The notes below the pieces were generated by a model that was not told where the DNA came from, did no database searches, and worked only from the letters and a program-made list of their open reading frames with translations. From positions 2,046,001-2,110,000 of the forward strand of contig NZ_CP048433.1 in NCBI RefSeq assembly GCF_010509075.1: a stretch of 64,000 bases of DNA, read 5' to 3'. Source of the stretch: Collinsella aerofaciens ATCC 25986 (lineage in GTDB: Bacteria; Actinomycetota; Coriobacteriia; Coriobacteriales; Coriobacteriaceae). Of the stretch, positions 51,202 to 60,263 are shown in pieces; position 1 is the first letter of the stretch; each line of letters begins with the position of its first letter. A program made the position numbers and the translations under genes.

Positions 51202-51517
51202 GGGAGCCCCTTCCATGAATGCGGCGTGGCCGCCGCGGCTGAATTAGACACTCACCATTGTCGGCCTAATCCGCGGTCTTTCATGCAGCAGGGGCTCTCA
51301 ATGTTTTTATGTCCTGCTCATATCGTCTCTGCCGGCAGTTGGGGACGCTCCTTGGCAATTGGCGCATCGGAGCGCTTAGACATACAGTTTTTCGATTCCG
51401 TATGTATATATGCGCGCTAATGGGTTATAAAATCTAAGTCTGAACATAGCAGGTCTGCGATTCGGCTCGGGCGACCGGGCCGTTTTTGCGGACGGGGGTA
51501 GCGCGAAAGGACTGCAC
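51202..51517. other. IS end and htpG promoter region
   Basis: 51202-51308 is the 5' noncoding end of the IS. After the right palindrome arm, a short dyad CATAC-N14-GTATG (51381-51404) and a TATAAA box (51426-51431) precede htpG. No CIRCE element is seen, so HrcA control is not supported. GCGAAAGGA (51502-51510) is the ribosome binding site. Confidence 0.5.
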
Positions 51518-53542
51518 ATGCGTCAATTTAAGACCGAGAGCAAAAAACTGCTCGACCTCATGATCAACTCCATCTACACCAATAAGGAAATCTTCCTGCG
51601 CGAGCTTATCTCTAACGCGAGCGACGCCGTCGACAAGCTCAACTTTAAGAGCCTGCAGGATCCGAGCGTCAAGATCGACCAGGGCGACCTGGCTATTCGC
51701 GTTTCCTTTGATAAAGACGCCCGCACCATTACCATCTCGGATAACGGCATTGGCATGACCGCCGAGGAGCTCGAGCGCAATCTGGGCACCATCGCCCATT
51801 CCGGCTCCGAGGAGTTTAAGACCGAGAACGCCGAGCAGCAGGGTTCGGATGTCGACATCATCGGCCAGTTTGGCGTGGGCTTCTACTCGGCTTTTATGGT
51901 CGCCAGCCATGTGAAGGTCGTCAGCCGCGCCTATGGCGAGGATGTCGCCCATGTGTGGGAATCCGACGGTCTTGAGGGCTACACCATCGAGGACGGTGAG
52001 CGCGCCGAGCACGGTACCGATGTCATCCTGACGCTGCGCGAGAACGAGAAGCTCGATGCCGACGGCGAGGCCGAGACCTACGATCGCTTCCTGACCGAGT
52101 GGGGCCTCAAGAGCCTGATTCAGCAGTACAGCAACTATGTGCGCTACCCGATTCAGATGATGGTGTCCAAGAGCCGCCAGAAACCCAAGCCCGAGGACGC
52201 CGGCGACGATTACAAGCCCGAGTACGAGGACTACCAGGAGCTTGAGACCGTCAACTCCATGACGCCGATCTGGAAAAAGCGCAGCTCCGATGTCGAGCAG
52301 AAGGACTACGACGAGTTCTACAAGTCCACGTTCCACGACTTTGACGATCCGGCGCGCACCATCAGCTTCCACGCCGAGGGTACGCTCGAGTACGACGCAC
52401 TGCTGTTTGTGCCAGGTCGCGCGCCGTTCGATCTGTACAGCAAAGATTACGAGAAGGGCCTGTCGCTCTACAGCTCCAACGTCCTGATTATGGAGAAGTG
52501 CGACGACCTGCTGCCCGACTACTACAACTTTGTCCGCGGCGTCGTGGATTCCGCCGACGTGTCGCTCAACATCTCGCGCGAGACGCTGCAGCAGAACCGT
52601 CAGCTCAAGGCCATCGCCAAGCGTGTGGAAAAGAAGATTACCGCCGACCTTGAGGATATGCGCGACAACGACCGCGAGGCCTACGAGAAGTTCTTTGAGA
52701 ACTTTGGCCGCGGCCTTAAGTACGGCATCTACTCGAGCTATGGCATGAAGGCCGATGAGCTTGCCGACCTGCTGCTGTTCTGGTCTGCCAAGGAACAGAA
52801 GATGATTACCCTGGCCGAGTATGCCAAGGGCATGCCCGAGGATCAGAAGGCCATCTACTACGCCGCCGGCGATTCGCGTGAGCGCTTGGCCAAGATGCCC
52901 GTGGTAAAGGGCGTGCTCGACCGCGGCTATGACGTGCTGCTGCTGACGCAGGATGTGGATGAGTTCACGTTCCAGGCTATGCGTGAGTACGTTGCCGCCG
53001 ATATGCCCAAGATCTACGAGGACGATGCTGCCCGCGAGGCTGCCGAAAAGGCCGTGGCCGACGGTGCCGAGCCCGAGGTCGAGGATCGTCATCTGGAGCT
53101 CAAGAACGTTGCGACTGGCGATCTTGATCTGGCGACCGAGGACGAGAAGAAGGAGGCCGAGGACGCCACCAAGGAGAACGAGGATCTCTTTAGCGCAATG
53201 AAGGAGGCGCTCGGTGACAAGGTCGAGAAAGTTGCCGTCTCCGCGCGCCTGACCGATGCCCCCGCTTGCATCACCACCGAGGGCCCACTTTCGCTCGAGA
53301 TGGAGAAGGTGCTCCAGAAAGGACCCGAGGGCGCGCCCGACGGCATGCCCAAGAGCCAACGCGTGCTCGAGCTCAACGCCAAGCACCCGGTCTTTGACAA
53401 GCTTGTCGCTGCCCAGAAGGCAGGCGACGCCGACAAGATCAAGCAGTACTCCGGTCTGCTCTATGACCAGGCTCTGCTGGTCGAGGGCATTTTGCCCGAG
53501 GACCCCGTTGCCTTCGCGGCGGCTGTTTGCAACTTGATGTAG
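51518..53542 (+). CDS. htpG: Molecular chaperone HtpG (Hsp90)
   Basis: ATP-dependent cytoplasmic chaperone, 674 aa, slightly longer than the E. coli protein. The N-terminal ATPase has ELISNASDAVDKL, ISDNGIGMT, IGQFGVGFYSAF and GTDVIL. The middle domain carries SLNISRETLQQNRQLK. An acidic charged segment (about 525-560, EDEKKEAEDATKENED) is inserted before the C-terminal dimerisation part. It is monocistronic and ends in a long hairpin. Confidence 0.96.
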   Translation: MRQFKTESKKLLDLMINSIYTNKEIFLRELISNASDAVDKLNFKSLQDPSVKIDQGDLAIRVSFDKDARTITISDNGIGMTAEELERNLGTIAHSGSEEFKTENAEQQGSDVDIIGQFGVGFYSAFMVASHVKVVSRAYGEDVAHVWESDGLEGYTIEDGERAEHGTDVILTLRENEKLDADGEAETYDRFLTEWGLKSLIQQYSNYVRYPIQMMVSKSRQKPKPEDAGDDYKPEYEDYQELETVNSMTPIWKKRSSDVEQKDYDEFYKSTFHDFDDPARTISFHAEGTLEYDALLFVPGRAPFDLYSKDYEKGLSLYSSNVLIMEKCDDLLPDYYNFVRGVVDSADVSLNISRETLQQNRQLKAIAKRVEKKITADLEDMRDNDREAYEKFFENFGRGLKYGIYSSYGMKADELADLLLFWSAKEQKMITLAEYAKGMPEDQKAIYYAAGDSRERLAKMPVVKGVLDRGYDVLLLTQDVDEFTFQAMREYVAADMPKIYEDDAAREAAEKAVADGAEPEVEDRHLELKNVATGDLDLATEDEKKEAEDATKENEDLFSAMKEALGDKVEKVAVSARLTDAPACITTEGPLSLEMEKVLQKGPEGAPDGMPKSQRVLELNAKHPVFDKLVAAQKAGDADKIKQYSGLLYDQALLVEGILPEDPVAFAAAVCNLM

Positions 53543-53572
53543 TTCGGGGATACGGCACCGTAACTAGATTAG

Positions 53573-53642
53573 AACGAGAGTGGATAATCTCCCACTTTTG
53601 GCTCGAATGCGGGCTTGAAGTGGGAGATTTTCCACTCTCGTT
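53573..53642 (+). terminator. Long hairpin after htpG (terminator or palindromic repeat)
   Basis: 25-nt arms 53573-53597 and 53618-53642 pair with one mismatch and are followed by TTTCCTTTTG. It lies 30 nt after the htpG stop. The stem is much longer than a usual terminator. A fragment CCTCCGTCCCCAA (about 53658) just after it recurs at 63108. Confidence 0.75.
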
Positions 53643-53869
53643 TCCTTTTGAATGATTCCTCCGTCCCCAAGGGATCAATTATTTGTCGGGGTTGTGGTTT
53701 TGTGACCTGCTGAAATTAAAGATACTGTACAACTGTACGTTAATTCGTCTTCGTAGTATATTGCTACCCGCAAAACTCAATACCATTGTGCTCTGAGACG
53801 CTAAAGCGCCTACGTACAATGGTTATCAATAGTACGATTCGATTCAACGACAGGATGGATGGTCCAAGC
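53643..53869 (+). promoter_or_regulatory. AT-rich promoter region of the YhgE/Pip pair
   Basis: A clearly AT-richer stretch than its surroundings. It holds ACTGTACAACTGTACG (near 53723), a short repeated half-site that could bind a TetR-type regulator, and GTATATTGCT near 53756 as a -10-like box. The true start of the following gene is uncertain within 53786-53870. No other gene is supported. Confidence 0.4.
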
Positions 53870-56635
53870 GTGAGTCTCGGCAGCAAACTATCCAATGCAA
53901 AGGTCTCCTTTGCGATATTTAAGCGCGACATTAAGCGACTGCTCGTGAACCCCGTCGCCTTGGTGGTTACCCTTGGCGTGTGCGTTATTCCCTCGCTGTA
54001 TGCCTGGTACAACATCGTGGCTAACTGGGATCCGTACGGAAACACCCAGGGTATCAAGATTGCCATCGCCAACAACGATCGGGGCACCCAAAACGACTTG
54101 GTGGGCGAGCTCAACGCTGGCGACAAAGTGGTCGACCAGCTCAAGGAGAACGATCAGCTGGGCTGGACCTTCGTTGACTCGGCGGCCGATGCCAAGGAGG
54201 GCGTCGAGAGCGGTGAGTACTATGCGGCCATCGTAATCCCCAAGAACTTCTCGGATAACCTGGTTTCGATGCTCGATGGCAACTACCATCAGCCCAAGCT
54301 TACGTACTACGTCAATGAGAAGAAGAGCGCTATTGCGCCCAAGGTTACCGACACCGGCGCAAGCACCATCGAGGAGCAGATCAACTCGGAATTTGTCTCC
54401 ACGGTGGGCGAGACCGTTGCCAGTATTGCCAAGGATGCCGGAGTCGATTTAAAGGACAAGGCAACCCAGACTCAGGATTCGTTGGCCGGTTCGGTATCAG
54501 AGGCTTCCGATACGTTGGGCGAAGTGCGTGATTCGATTGGCGACATGAATGCCGCCATCGATAAGACGAGTGGTTCCATTGCCTCGGCAGATGCGGCACT
54601 TGCCGGTCTGCAGGGTCAGGCGCCGTCGCTGACGCAGGCGATCTCCCAGGGCAATGACCTGCTGGGCGAGGCTCGCGCCACGGCGGGCAACTCTGTCGCC
54701 TCGCTCTCCAAGGCGCTCTCGGAAGGCAGCCTTGCGCTCACCAAGACGTCAGTCTCCGCAAACGCTGCGATTGGCAAGCTGACGGGCACGGTCGCATCTA
54801 CGACTACCCGTATCGACAACTCGCTTGAGTCTCTCCAAGCGACGATCGACCACAATAAGACCGTTATCGGGCACTTGGAAATTCTCGTCAATGACACGTC
54901 GACAGGTTCCAAGGAAATTGACGCGCGCATTGTATCGATCATCGATTTGCTCCGCGAGCAGAATGAAAAGCTTCAGAGCATCAAGGACGGTCTGTCTGCG
55001 CAGTCGAGCGCCATGGCGAATGACGCTGCGGCTGTCTCGGGTGCCAGCGACGCTATCAATAATGCAATTCAGACCGGTGCGACCAACCTTGGCCAGGCTC
55101 AGACGGACTTGGGTCAAAACGCGCTGCCGAAGGTCTCGAGCGCACTTGATTCGTTTGCCGCCGTCTCGGGTGATCTGACGGGAATCGTGTCTGGCCTCAC
55201 GCCTACTATTGCAAGTGCGCGCGGTACACTTTCGCAACTCAACGCCACGCTCGGTCAGGCCAAGACCACGCTGTCCCAGACCGATGCCTCGCTTGCCAAG
55301 GTCCAGGACAAGCTCGCAACCGCCGCCAACGACATCGCGGCGCTACAGACCTCCGAGTCCATGGGCGAGCTGGCCGGCCTGATGGGCGTCGACGTCGATG
55401 ATGTTGCAGACTTCATGGCATCTCCGGTCGAGCTGACCTCAAAGTCAATTTACCCGGTCAAGAGCTTTGGTTCGGGCATTGCCCCGTTCTATACCAATCT
55501 GGCGCTGTGGGTGGGCGGCTACGTGCTTATCGCTATCTACAAGCTCGAGGTCGACCGCGAAGGCATCGGCAGCTTTACCGCGCGTCAGGGCTACTTTGGC
55601 CGCTGGTTGCTCCTGGTGATCCTGGGCGCGTTGCAGGCCATCATCGTTACGGTAGGCGATCTGGTGATCGGCGTGCAGTGCGTCAGCCCGCTGCTGTTCG
55701 TGCTGGGCGGCATCGCCATCTCGTTCACCTACGTCAATATCATCTATGCGCTGTCCACCACGTTTAAGCATATCGGCAAGGCTATCGGCGTCATTCTGGT
55801 TATCGTGCAGATCCCGGGTTCGTCGGGCATGTACCCCATCGAGATGATGCCAGGCTTCTTCCAGTGGCTGCACCCGCTGCTGCCCTTTACCTACGGCATC
55901 AATCTGCTGCGCGAGACGGTCGGCGGCATGTATTCGTTCAACTACCTGTTTAACCTGTGCATTCTGGGCGTGTTCTTGATCGTGGCGCTCTTTATCGGTC
56001 TGCAGCTGCGTCCGCTGCTGCTCAACCTTAACCTGCTCTTTGATAAACAGCTTTCCACGACCGGTATGATGATTTGCGAGTCCAACGACCTGCCGCGCCA
56101 GCGCTACTCGCTGCGCACGGCCATGCGTGTCATGCTCGATTCCGATTCGTACCGTCGCGAACTGCTCGATCATGCGGTCGCCTTTGAACATCGCTACCCG
56201 TACTACATCAAGGGCGGTTTTGCCGCCGTGGTGGGCGTTCAGGTCCTGCTCTTTGTCCTGTCGACGGTTCTCGATATCGACAATAACGGCAAGATCATCC
56301 TGCTTGTCATTTGGATCATCTCGGTTATTGCCATCTGCGGCTGGCTTATCAATATCGAATATATCCGCGCGAGCCTCAATACCCAGATGCGCATCTCGGC
56401 GCTTTCGGATGAGGACCTGCGTCGCGAGATGCGCGAACACACGGCCGCCATTCCTGCCGCCCGCCACATGTTTGGCCTCAACGCCAGCGAGCGTGGTGCC
56501 AAGGGCGGCGATCAGTCCACGGGCCGCTTGCCGCATATCGGCTCGCACCATAAATCTCAGGGCAGCGACAGCACAGCCACAAATGATGGAGATACCACCG
56601 CGCTTGGCAAGCACTCCAAAGGAGGTGAGGCATAA
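53870..56635 (+). CDS. YhgE/Pip-family membrane protein (first of pair)
   Basis: About 921 aa. An N-terminal membrane segment (VALVVTLGVCVIPSLYAWYN) is followed by a YhgE/Pip extracytoplasmic domain with NWDPYGNTQGIKIAI. A long Ser/Ala/Asp coiled-coil region follows (about 180-500). Then comes an ABC-2-type membrane domain (about 545-735: LALWVGGYVLIAI, GSSGMYPIEMMPGFFQWLHP), and an extra pair of membrane segments lies near 800-840. GTG at 53870 has GGATGG upstream and matches where family members start. Related proteins are phage-receptor or T7SS-linked; the role here is unknown. Confidence 0.8.
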   Translation: MSLGSKLSNAKVSFAIFKRDIKRLLVNPVALVVTLGVCVIPSLYAWYNIVANWDPYGNTQGIKIAIANNDRGTQNDLVGELNAGDKVVDQLKENDQLGWTFVDSAADAKEGVESGEYYAAIVIPKNFSDNLVSMLDGNYHQPKLTYYVNEKKSAIAPKVTDTGASTIEEQINSEFVSTVGETVASIAKDAGVDLKDKATQTQDSLAGSVSEASDTLGEVRDSIGDMNAAIDKTSGSIASADAALAGLQGQAPSLTQAISQGNDLLGEARATAGNSVASLSKALSEGSLALTKTSVSANAAIGKLTGTVASTTTRIDNSLESLQATIDHNKTVIGHLEILVNDTSTGSKEIDARIVSIIDLLREQNEKLQSIKDGLSAQSSAMANDAAAVSGASDAINNAIQTGATNLGQAQTDLGQNALPKVSSALDSFAAVSGDLTGIVSGLTPTIASARGTLSQLNATLGQAKTTLSQTDASLAKVQDKLATAANDIAALQTSESMGELAGLMGVDVDDVADFMASPVELTSKSIYPVKSFGSGIAPFYTNLALWVGGYVLIAIYKLEVDREGIGSFTARQGYFGRWLLLVILGALQAIIVTVGDLVIGVQCVSPLLFVLGGIAISFTYVNIIYALSTTFKHIGKAIGVILVIVQIPGSSGMYPIEMMPGFFQWLHPLLPFTYGINLLRETVGGMYSFNYLFNLCILGVFLIVALFIGLQLRPLLLNLNLLFDKQLSTTGMMICESNDLPRQRYSLRTAMRVMLDSDSYRRELLDHAVAFEHRYPYYIKGGFAAVVGVQVLLFVLSTVLDIDNNGKIILLVIWIISVIAICGWLINIEYIRASLNTQMRISALSDEDLRREMREHTAAIPAARHMFGLNASERGAKGGDQSTGRLPHIGSHHKSQGSDSTATNDGDTTALGKHSKGGEA

Positions 56636-58825
56636 ATGAAGAACATCCTGCATCTGTTTAAGCGCGATGTCCAAAACGTGTCTCGCTCCGTGATCGGCTT
56701 GGTTGTCGTGATGGGCCTCATTATCGTACCGTGTCTGTACGCGTGGTTTAACATCGCCGGCAGCTGGGATCCGTACGGCAACACCGGCAATCTTAAGATC
56801 GCCGTGGTCAACACCGACGAGGGCTACGAGAGCGATTTGATTCCCGTCGAGGTCAACGTGGGCGAAAACGTAACCGCCACCCTGCGCGGCAACGAGAGCT
56901 TCGATTGGGTTGTGCTCAACAATCGCGAAAAGGCTATCGAGGGCGTTAAGTCGGGCGCGTACTATGCTGCCGTCGTTATCCCCAAAACGTTTAGCGCTGA
57001 CATGATGACGCTTTTCTCGACCGACGTGAAACACGCTGATATCGAGTTCTATGAGAACCAGAAAGCCAACGCCATCGCGCAGATCGTGACCGAGAAGGGT
57101 TCGAGCGCCGTTCAAAGCCAGGTTAACGAAACTTTTACCGAGACCATTACGAGCATCGGTCTTAAGACGGTGTCCAGCCTGCTCGATTACATGAGCACCG
57201 ACCAGGTCAGCAACTTTATCGCCAACCTGTCCTCGACGCTCGGCGATTCGGTCCAGGACCTGCAGGACGTTCAGGCCAGCGCAACGTCGCTTGCGGGCAT
57301 TTTGAGCTCTACGTCCGATTCGTTGACGTCGGCGAGCGGTATGCTCCAGCAGACGGGTACGGTCGATGAGTCGACCAAGCAGTTGATGGAGCATGCCAAG
57401 AGCGGCATGAGCGATTCCAAAGAAGCGCTGAAGGCCGCCAACGACGCCATCAACGCCGCGATTGACGGAAGCGCGGGCTCGTTCGACAACGTGTCCGCCG
57501 AGCTTGCGAAGGCATTCGATGCCGCGAATCAGCATGTCGACCTTACGGTGTCTCAGCTCAACGATGCCGCGGCGGCGCTCAATACACGTGCCGACGATAT
57601 CGACGCCACGGCCGACCAGCTCCGCGGCTTTGCCGAGCAGGTCAGTGACGAAAAGCTCCAGGAGAGCCTTAAATCTGTGGCAACATCGCTGGGCAGGATC
57701 GCGGTGGAGTATCGCAACAACGCCAAGGACTTGACGGCAACTGCTAAGTCCCTTTCTGACAGCATGGCAGAGGTCAACAGCACGCGTGCCGAGGTCGATC
57801 AGGCCATCGCCGATGCCAAGGCGGGCATTTCGGGCGCCAAGTCCGACTACGATTCCACGTTCTCGGTTAAGGCCAAGGAGCTCAAGAAGACGGTTTCGGG
57901 CATCCTGGACTCGCTCGATGGCATCTCGGGCGATCTGGATAGCGCCGTAGACGGCCTGACCGACGCATCCGGTTCGCTGGCAAAGGGCCTCTCCAAGGCT
58001 GCAAAGCTGGTCAACAAGGCTTCCGATCAGCTGGGCGAGGCGTCGGACAAGATCAGCGCGTTTAAGGACGAGCTCGATGGCGCCCTGATGTCGGACGACC
58101 TTGCCACGATCAAGACGATGATTGGCAACGACCCCGAGGGCCTTGCCGTGTCGCTTTCCGGTCCCGTCGCACTCGACCGCAAGCCGGTCTATCCGATCCG
58201 CAACTACGGTTCAGCCATGGCGCCGTTCTACACGATTCTGTCGCTCTGGGTCGGCTCGATTGTACTGGCGGCCATGATGAAGGTCTCGGTTGACGATGAG
58301 CTTATCAACGAGCTCATCCCCGTGCGCCTGCACGAGATCTACCTGGGTCGCTACCTGTTCTTTGGCGGTTTGGCCCTGCTGCAGGCAACGCTCGTGTGCG
58401 CGGGCGACATCCTGTTCTTTGGCATTCAGTGCGACAACCCGCTGCAGTTTGTGCTGGCGGGCTGGGTCGCGAGTCTCGTGTTCTCCAATATCGTCTACAC
58501 GCTTACGGTTTCGTTTGGCGATATCGGCAAGGCGCTCGCTGTCGTGCTGTTGGTCATGCAGGTCGGCGGTTCGGGCGGCACGTTCCCCATCGAGATGACC
58601 GGCCCCGTGTTCCAGGCGATATATCCGTTCCTGCCGTTTACCCATGGCATCAACGCTATGCATGCCGCCATGGCTGGCGCCTACCATATGGAGTACTGGA
58701 TTGAACTGGGCATTCTGGCGAGCTATCTGATTCCGTCTCTGGCCCTGGGCGTCGTCTTCCGCCGCCCGGTCGTCAAAGCCAACGACTGGATCATCGAAAA
58801 GCTGGAGTCGACAAAGCTAATTTAG
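56636..58825 (+). CDS. YhgE/Pip-family membrane protein (second of pair)
   Basis: 729 aa, with the same architecture as its upstream neighbour. It starts MKNILHLFKRDVQNVSRSVI, then VPCLYAWFNIAGSWDPYGNT, a long Ser/Ala/Asp-rich coiled coil (about 170-480) and an ABC-2-like membrane domain (LSLWVGSIVLAAM, GGSGGTFPIEMTGPVFQAIYP). It lacks the extra C-terminal region of the first protein. The gap is zero nt (TAAATG), with GGAGGTGAGG upstream, so the two are coupled and may form a heteromer. Confidence 0.85.
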   Translation: MKNILHLFKRDVQNVSRSVIGLVVVMGLIIVPCLYAWFNIAGSWDPYGNTGNLKIAVVNTDEGYESDLIPVEVNVGENVTATLRGNESFDWVVLNNREKAIEGVKSGAYYAAVVIPKTFSADMMTLFSTDVKHADIEFYENQKANAIAQIVTEKGSSAVQSQVNETFTETITSIGLKTVSSLLDYMSTDQVSNFIANLSSTLGDSVQDLQDVQASATSLAGILSSTSDSLTSASGMLQQTGTVDESTKQLMEHAKSGMSDSKEALKAANDAINAAIDGSAGSFDNVSAELAKAFDAANQHVDLTVSQLNDAAAALNTRADDIDATADQLRGFAEQVSDEKLQESLKSVATSLGRIAVEYRNNAKDLTATAKSLSDSMAEVNSTRAEVDQAIADAKAGISGAKSDYDSTFSVKAKELKKTVSGILDSLDGISGDLDSAVDGLTDASGSLAKGLSKAAKLVNKASDQLGEASDKISAFKDELDGALMSDDLATIKTMIGNDPEGLAVSLSGPVALDRKPVYPIRNYGSAMAPFYTILSLWVGSIVLAAMMKVSVDDELINELIPVRLHEIYLGRYLFFGGLALLQATLVCAGDILFFGIQCDNPLQFVLAGWVASLVFSNIVYTLTVSFGDIGKALAVVLLVMQVGGSGGTFPIEMTGPVFQAIYPFLPFTHGINAMHAAMAGAYHMEYWIELGILASYLIPSLALGVVFRRPVVKANDWIIEKLESTKLI

Positions 58826-58900
58826 TGCGGCAACGTTAACGCTGATGTAGCACTAATGCCAGCGAGCGAGCCGCATTTGCGCCAAGGTGACGTGAAATGA

Positions 58901-58932
58901 AAGGGCGCTGACCTTCTGGTCGCGCCCTTGAA
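58901..58932 (+). terminator. Terminator after the YhgE/Pip pair
   Basis: GGGCGCTGACC pairs with GGTCGCGCCC around TTCT, followed by TTGAAATTG. It lies about 75 nt after the stop. Confidence 0.7.
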
Positions 58933-58940
58933 ATTGAACG

Positions 58941-59096
58941 TCAGATTGGCGTGAATGCGGCTCGCGCAGCGACGGCCGGTCCGCCGTTCGGTAGAACGGC
59001 GGAACAAAACGCTTTAGTGGGCTGGATTGCGATGCAACGCTGGTTGTTGCTACAGTAGCGGGGCGTACCGGGGGTCCGGTACGCCCTGTTTTTATT
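58941..59096 (+). ncRNA. Possible structured leader or small RNA before the EamA gene
   Basis: Three stems follow in order: CCGCCGTTC-GGTA-GAACGGCGG (58981-59002, perfect), GCAAC/GTTGC (59034-59050) and an intrinsic terminator GGGCGTACCGG/CCGGTACGCCC (59061-59086) with TGTTTTTATTT. The terminator stands 69 nt before the EamA start, so it either ends a short RNA or attenuates EamA. No known riboswitch motif was recognised. Confidence 0.45.
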
Positions 59097-59164
59097 TGAC
59101 CATGAGGCGGCACGCAGCCATACGCGTGCGGACACCACGCCAAGATTGAGTGTGAGGATGTTCC

Positions 59165-60148
59165 ATGGCCCAATACGCTGCCAACGAAATCGAAAACATG
59201 CCCGATAGCCCTGTCGCACGGGAGGACCTGGGCGCCGGCGGCACCTCCCGCGGCGCCGGCGCGCGTTCCCCGTTCTTCTGGAAGGTCTTGCTGCTATCGG
59301 TGGCGGTCATCTGGGGCTATTCCTTTACCACCATGAAAGATGCGCTCGACACCATTCCGGTGTTCGAACTGCTCTATATTCGTTTTCTTCCGGCTTCGCT
59401 GGTTATGTTTGCCATCTTCCACAAACGCATCATCGCGCACTTTAATGCCCGCAACCTTATCGTCGGACTTGGTATGGGCGCACTTATGTGGGGCGCGTAC
59501 GGTTTGCAGACGATTGGCCTGGCACAGACCACGGCGGGCAAGAGTGCATTTTTGACGGGTACCTATTGCATCCTCGTGCCGTTTGCGAGCTACGTCCTAA
59601 GCGGCGAAAAGCTTACCCGTTACAACTTGGGCGCCGCGTTGCTGTGCCTGGCGGGCATTGGTCTGGTGGCGCTCGATAGCGTCGAGTTCAATGTCGGCGA
59701 TGTCATCACACTGGGCGGTGCGGTCTTCTTTGCCATCCAGATGGCGGTGACGGCCAAATACGGTCGCAAGATGGACATCAACGTCATCACATTTTGGATG
59801 TTTGTGGGCAATGGCGTCTTGAGCTTGGCAACGTCGCTGCTATTCGAGACCCAAGCGCCCGCGTCCGTGTGGACGCCGAGCTTTATCGGTGTGATGGCGT
59901 TTCTATCGGTGGGCTGTACGTGTGTGGCTCTGCTCATCCAAAACGTCGGCCTGGCGCATGTCCCGGCCTCAACGGGCTCGCTGCTCCTTTCGATGGAGTC
60001 GCCTTCGGGTGTGCTGTTCTCGGTGCTGCTGATGGGGGAGGCGCTCACCTCGCGCCTGCTCGCCGGCTTCGCGCTCATCTTTCTTTCGATTATCTTGAGC
60101 GAGACGCATTTCGATTTTTTGCGTCGAAAGCCGCGTCCGCAATTGTAA
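59165..60148 (+). CDS. EamA/DMT-family transporter
   Basis: 327 aa with ten hydrophobic segments from about residue 40 on, in two EamA repeats (VAVIWGYSFTTMKDAL and GGAVFFAIQMAVTAKYG). The C-terminal SMESPSGVLFSVLLMGE is typical. The N-terminal 35 residues are hydrophilic and Gly/Ala-rich. The substrate is unknown; the family exports amino acids, nucleobases or other metabolites. GAGGATG lies upstream of the start. Confidence 0.88.
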   Translation: MAQYAANEIENMPDSPVAREDLGAGGTSRGAGARSPFFWKVLLLSVAVIWGYSFTTMKDALDTIPVFELLYIRFLPASLVMFAIFHKRIIAHFNARNLIVGLGMGALMWGAYGLQTIGLAQTTAGKSAFLTGTYCILVPFASYVLSGEKLTRYNLGAALLCLAGIGLVALDSVEFNVGDVITLGGAVFFAIQMAVTAKYGRKMDINVITFWMFVGNGVLSLATSLLFETQAPASVWTPSFIGVMAFLSVGCTCVALLIQNVGLAHVPASTGSLLLSMESPSGVLFSVLLMGEALTSRLLAGFALIFLSIILSETHFDFLRRKPRPQL

Positions 60149-60154
60149 ACAATT

Positions 60155-60186
60155 TGTTGCGCCGCCTCCCGGGGCGGCATTTTTTA
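60155..60186 (+). terminator. Terminator after the EamA gene
   Basis: GCCGCC-TCCCGG-GGCGGC stem-loop followed by ATTTTTT, starting about 10 nt after the stop. Confidence 0.9.
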
Positions 60187-60211
60187 TGCGTCGCCCTTAA
60201 AGTAGTACCTT

Positions 60212-60233
60212 GCACTTTACGCTATCAAAGTGC
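60212..60233 (+). promoter_or_regulatory. Palindromic operator before the M20 amidohydrolase
   Basis: A perfect dyad GCACTTT (60212-60218), 8-nt spacer, AAAGTGC (60227-60233) lies 30 nt before the start. The spacing fits a dimeric repressor. No regulator gene is nearby. Confidence 0.5.
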
Positions 60234-60263
60234 TTGCTGCAAAAACGTTACTGGAGGGCATCT

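Larger units (their letters stand above)
49769..51323 (-). mobile_element. IS110-family insertion sequence within a palindrome
   Basis: The DEDD transposase gene (minus strand) is flanked by about 320 nt of noncoding sequence on its 3' side and about 110 nt on its 5' side. The outermost marks are perfect 15-nt inverted repeats ATATGAGCAGGACAT (49769-49783) and its complement (51309-51323). These may be ends in the IS1111 style, or the two arms of a chromosomal hairpin split by the IS. I cannot fix the exact junctions without an empty site. Confidence 0.75.

Noticed and set aside
51330-51517. CIRCE (HrcA) element before htpG
   Set aside because: The TTAGCACTC-N9-GAGTGCTAA pattern is absent; only a weak CATAC/GTATG dyad is present.
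51434-53386. 650-codon open frame opposite htpG
   Set aside because: A shadow of the Hsp90 gene caused by high GC3; it has no independent support.
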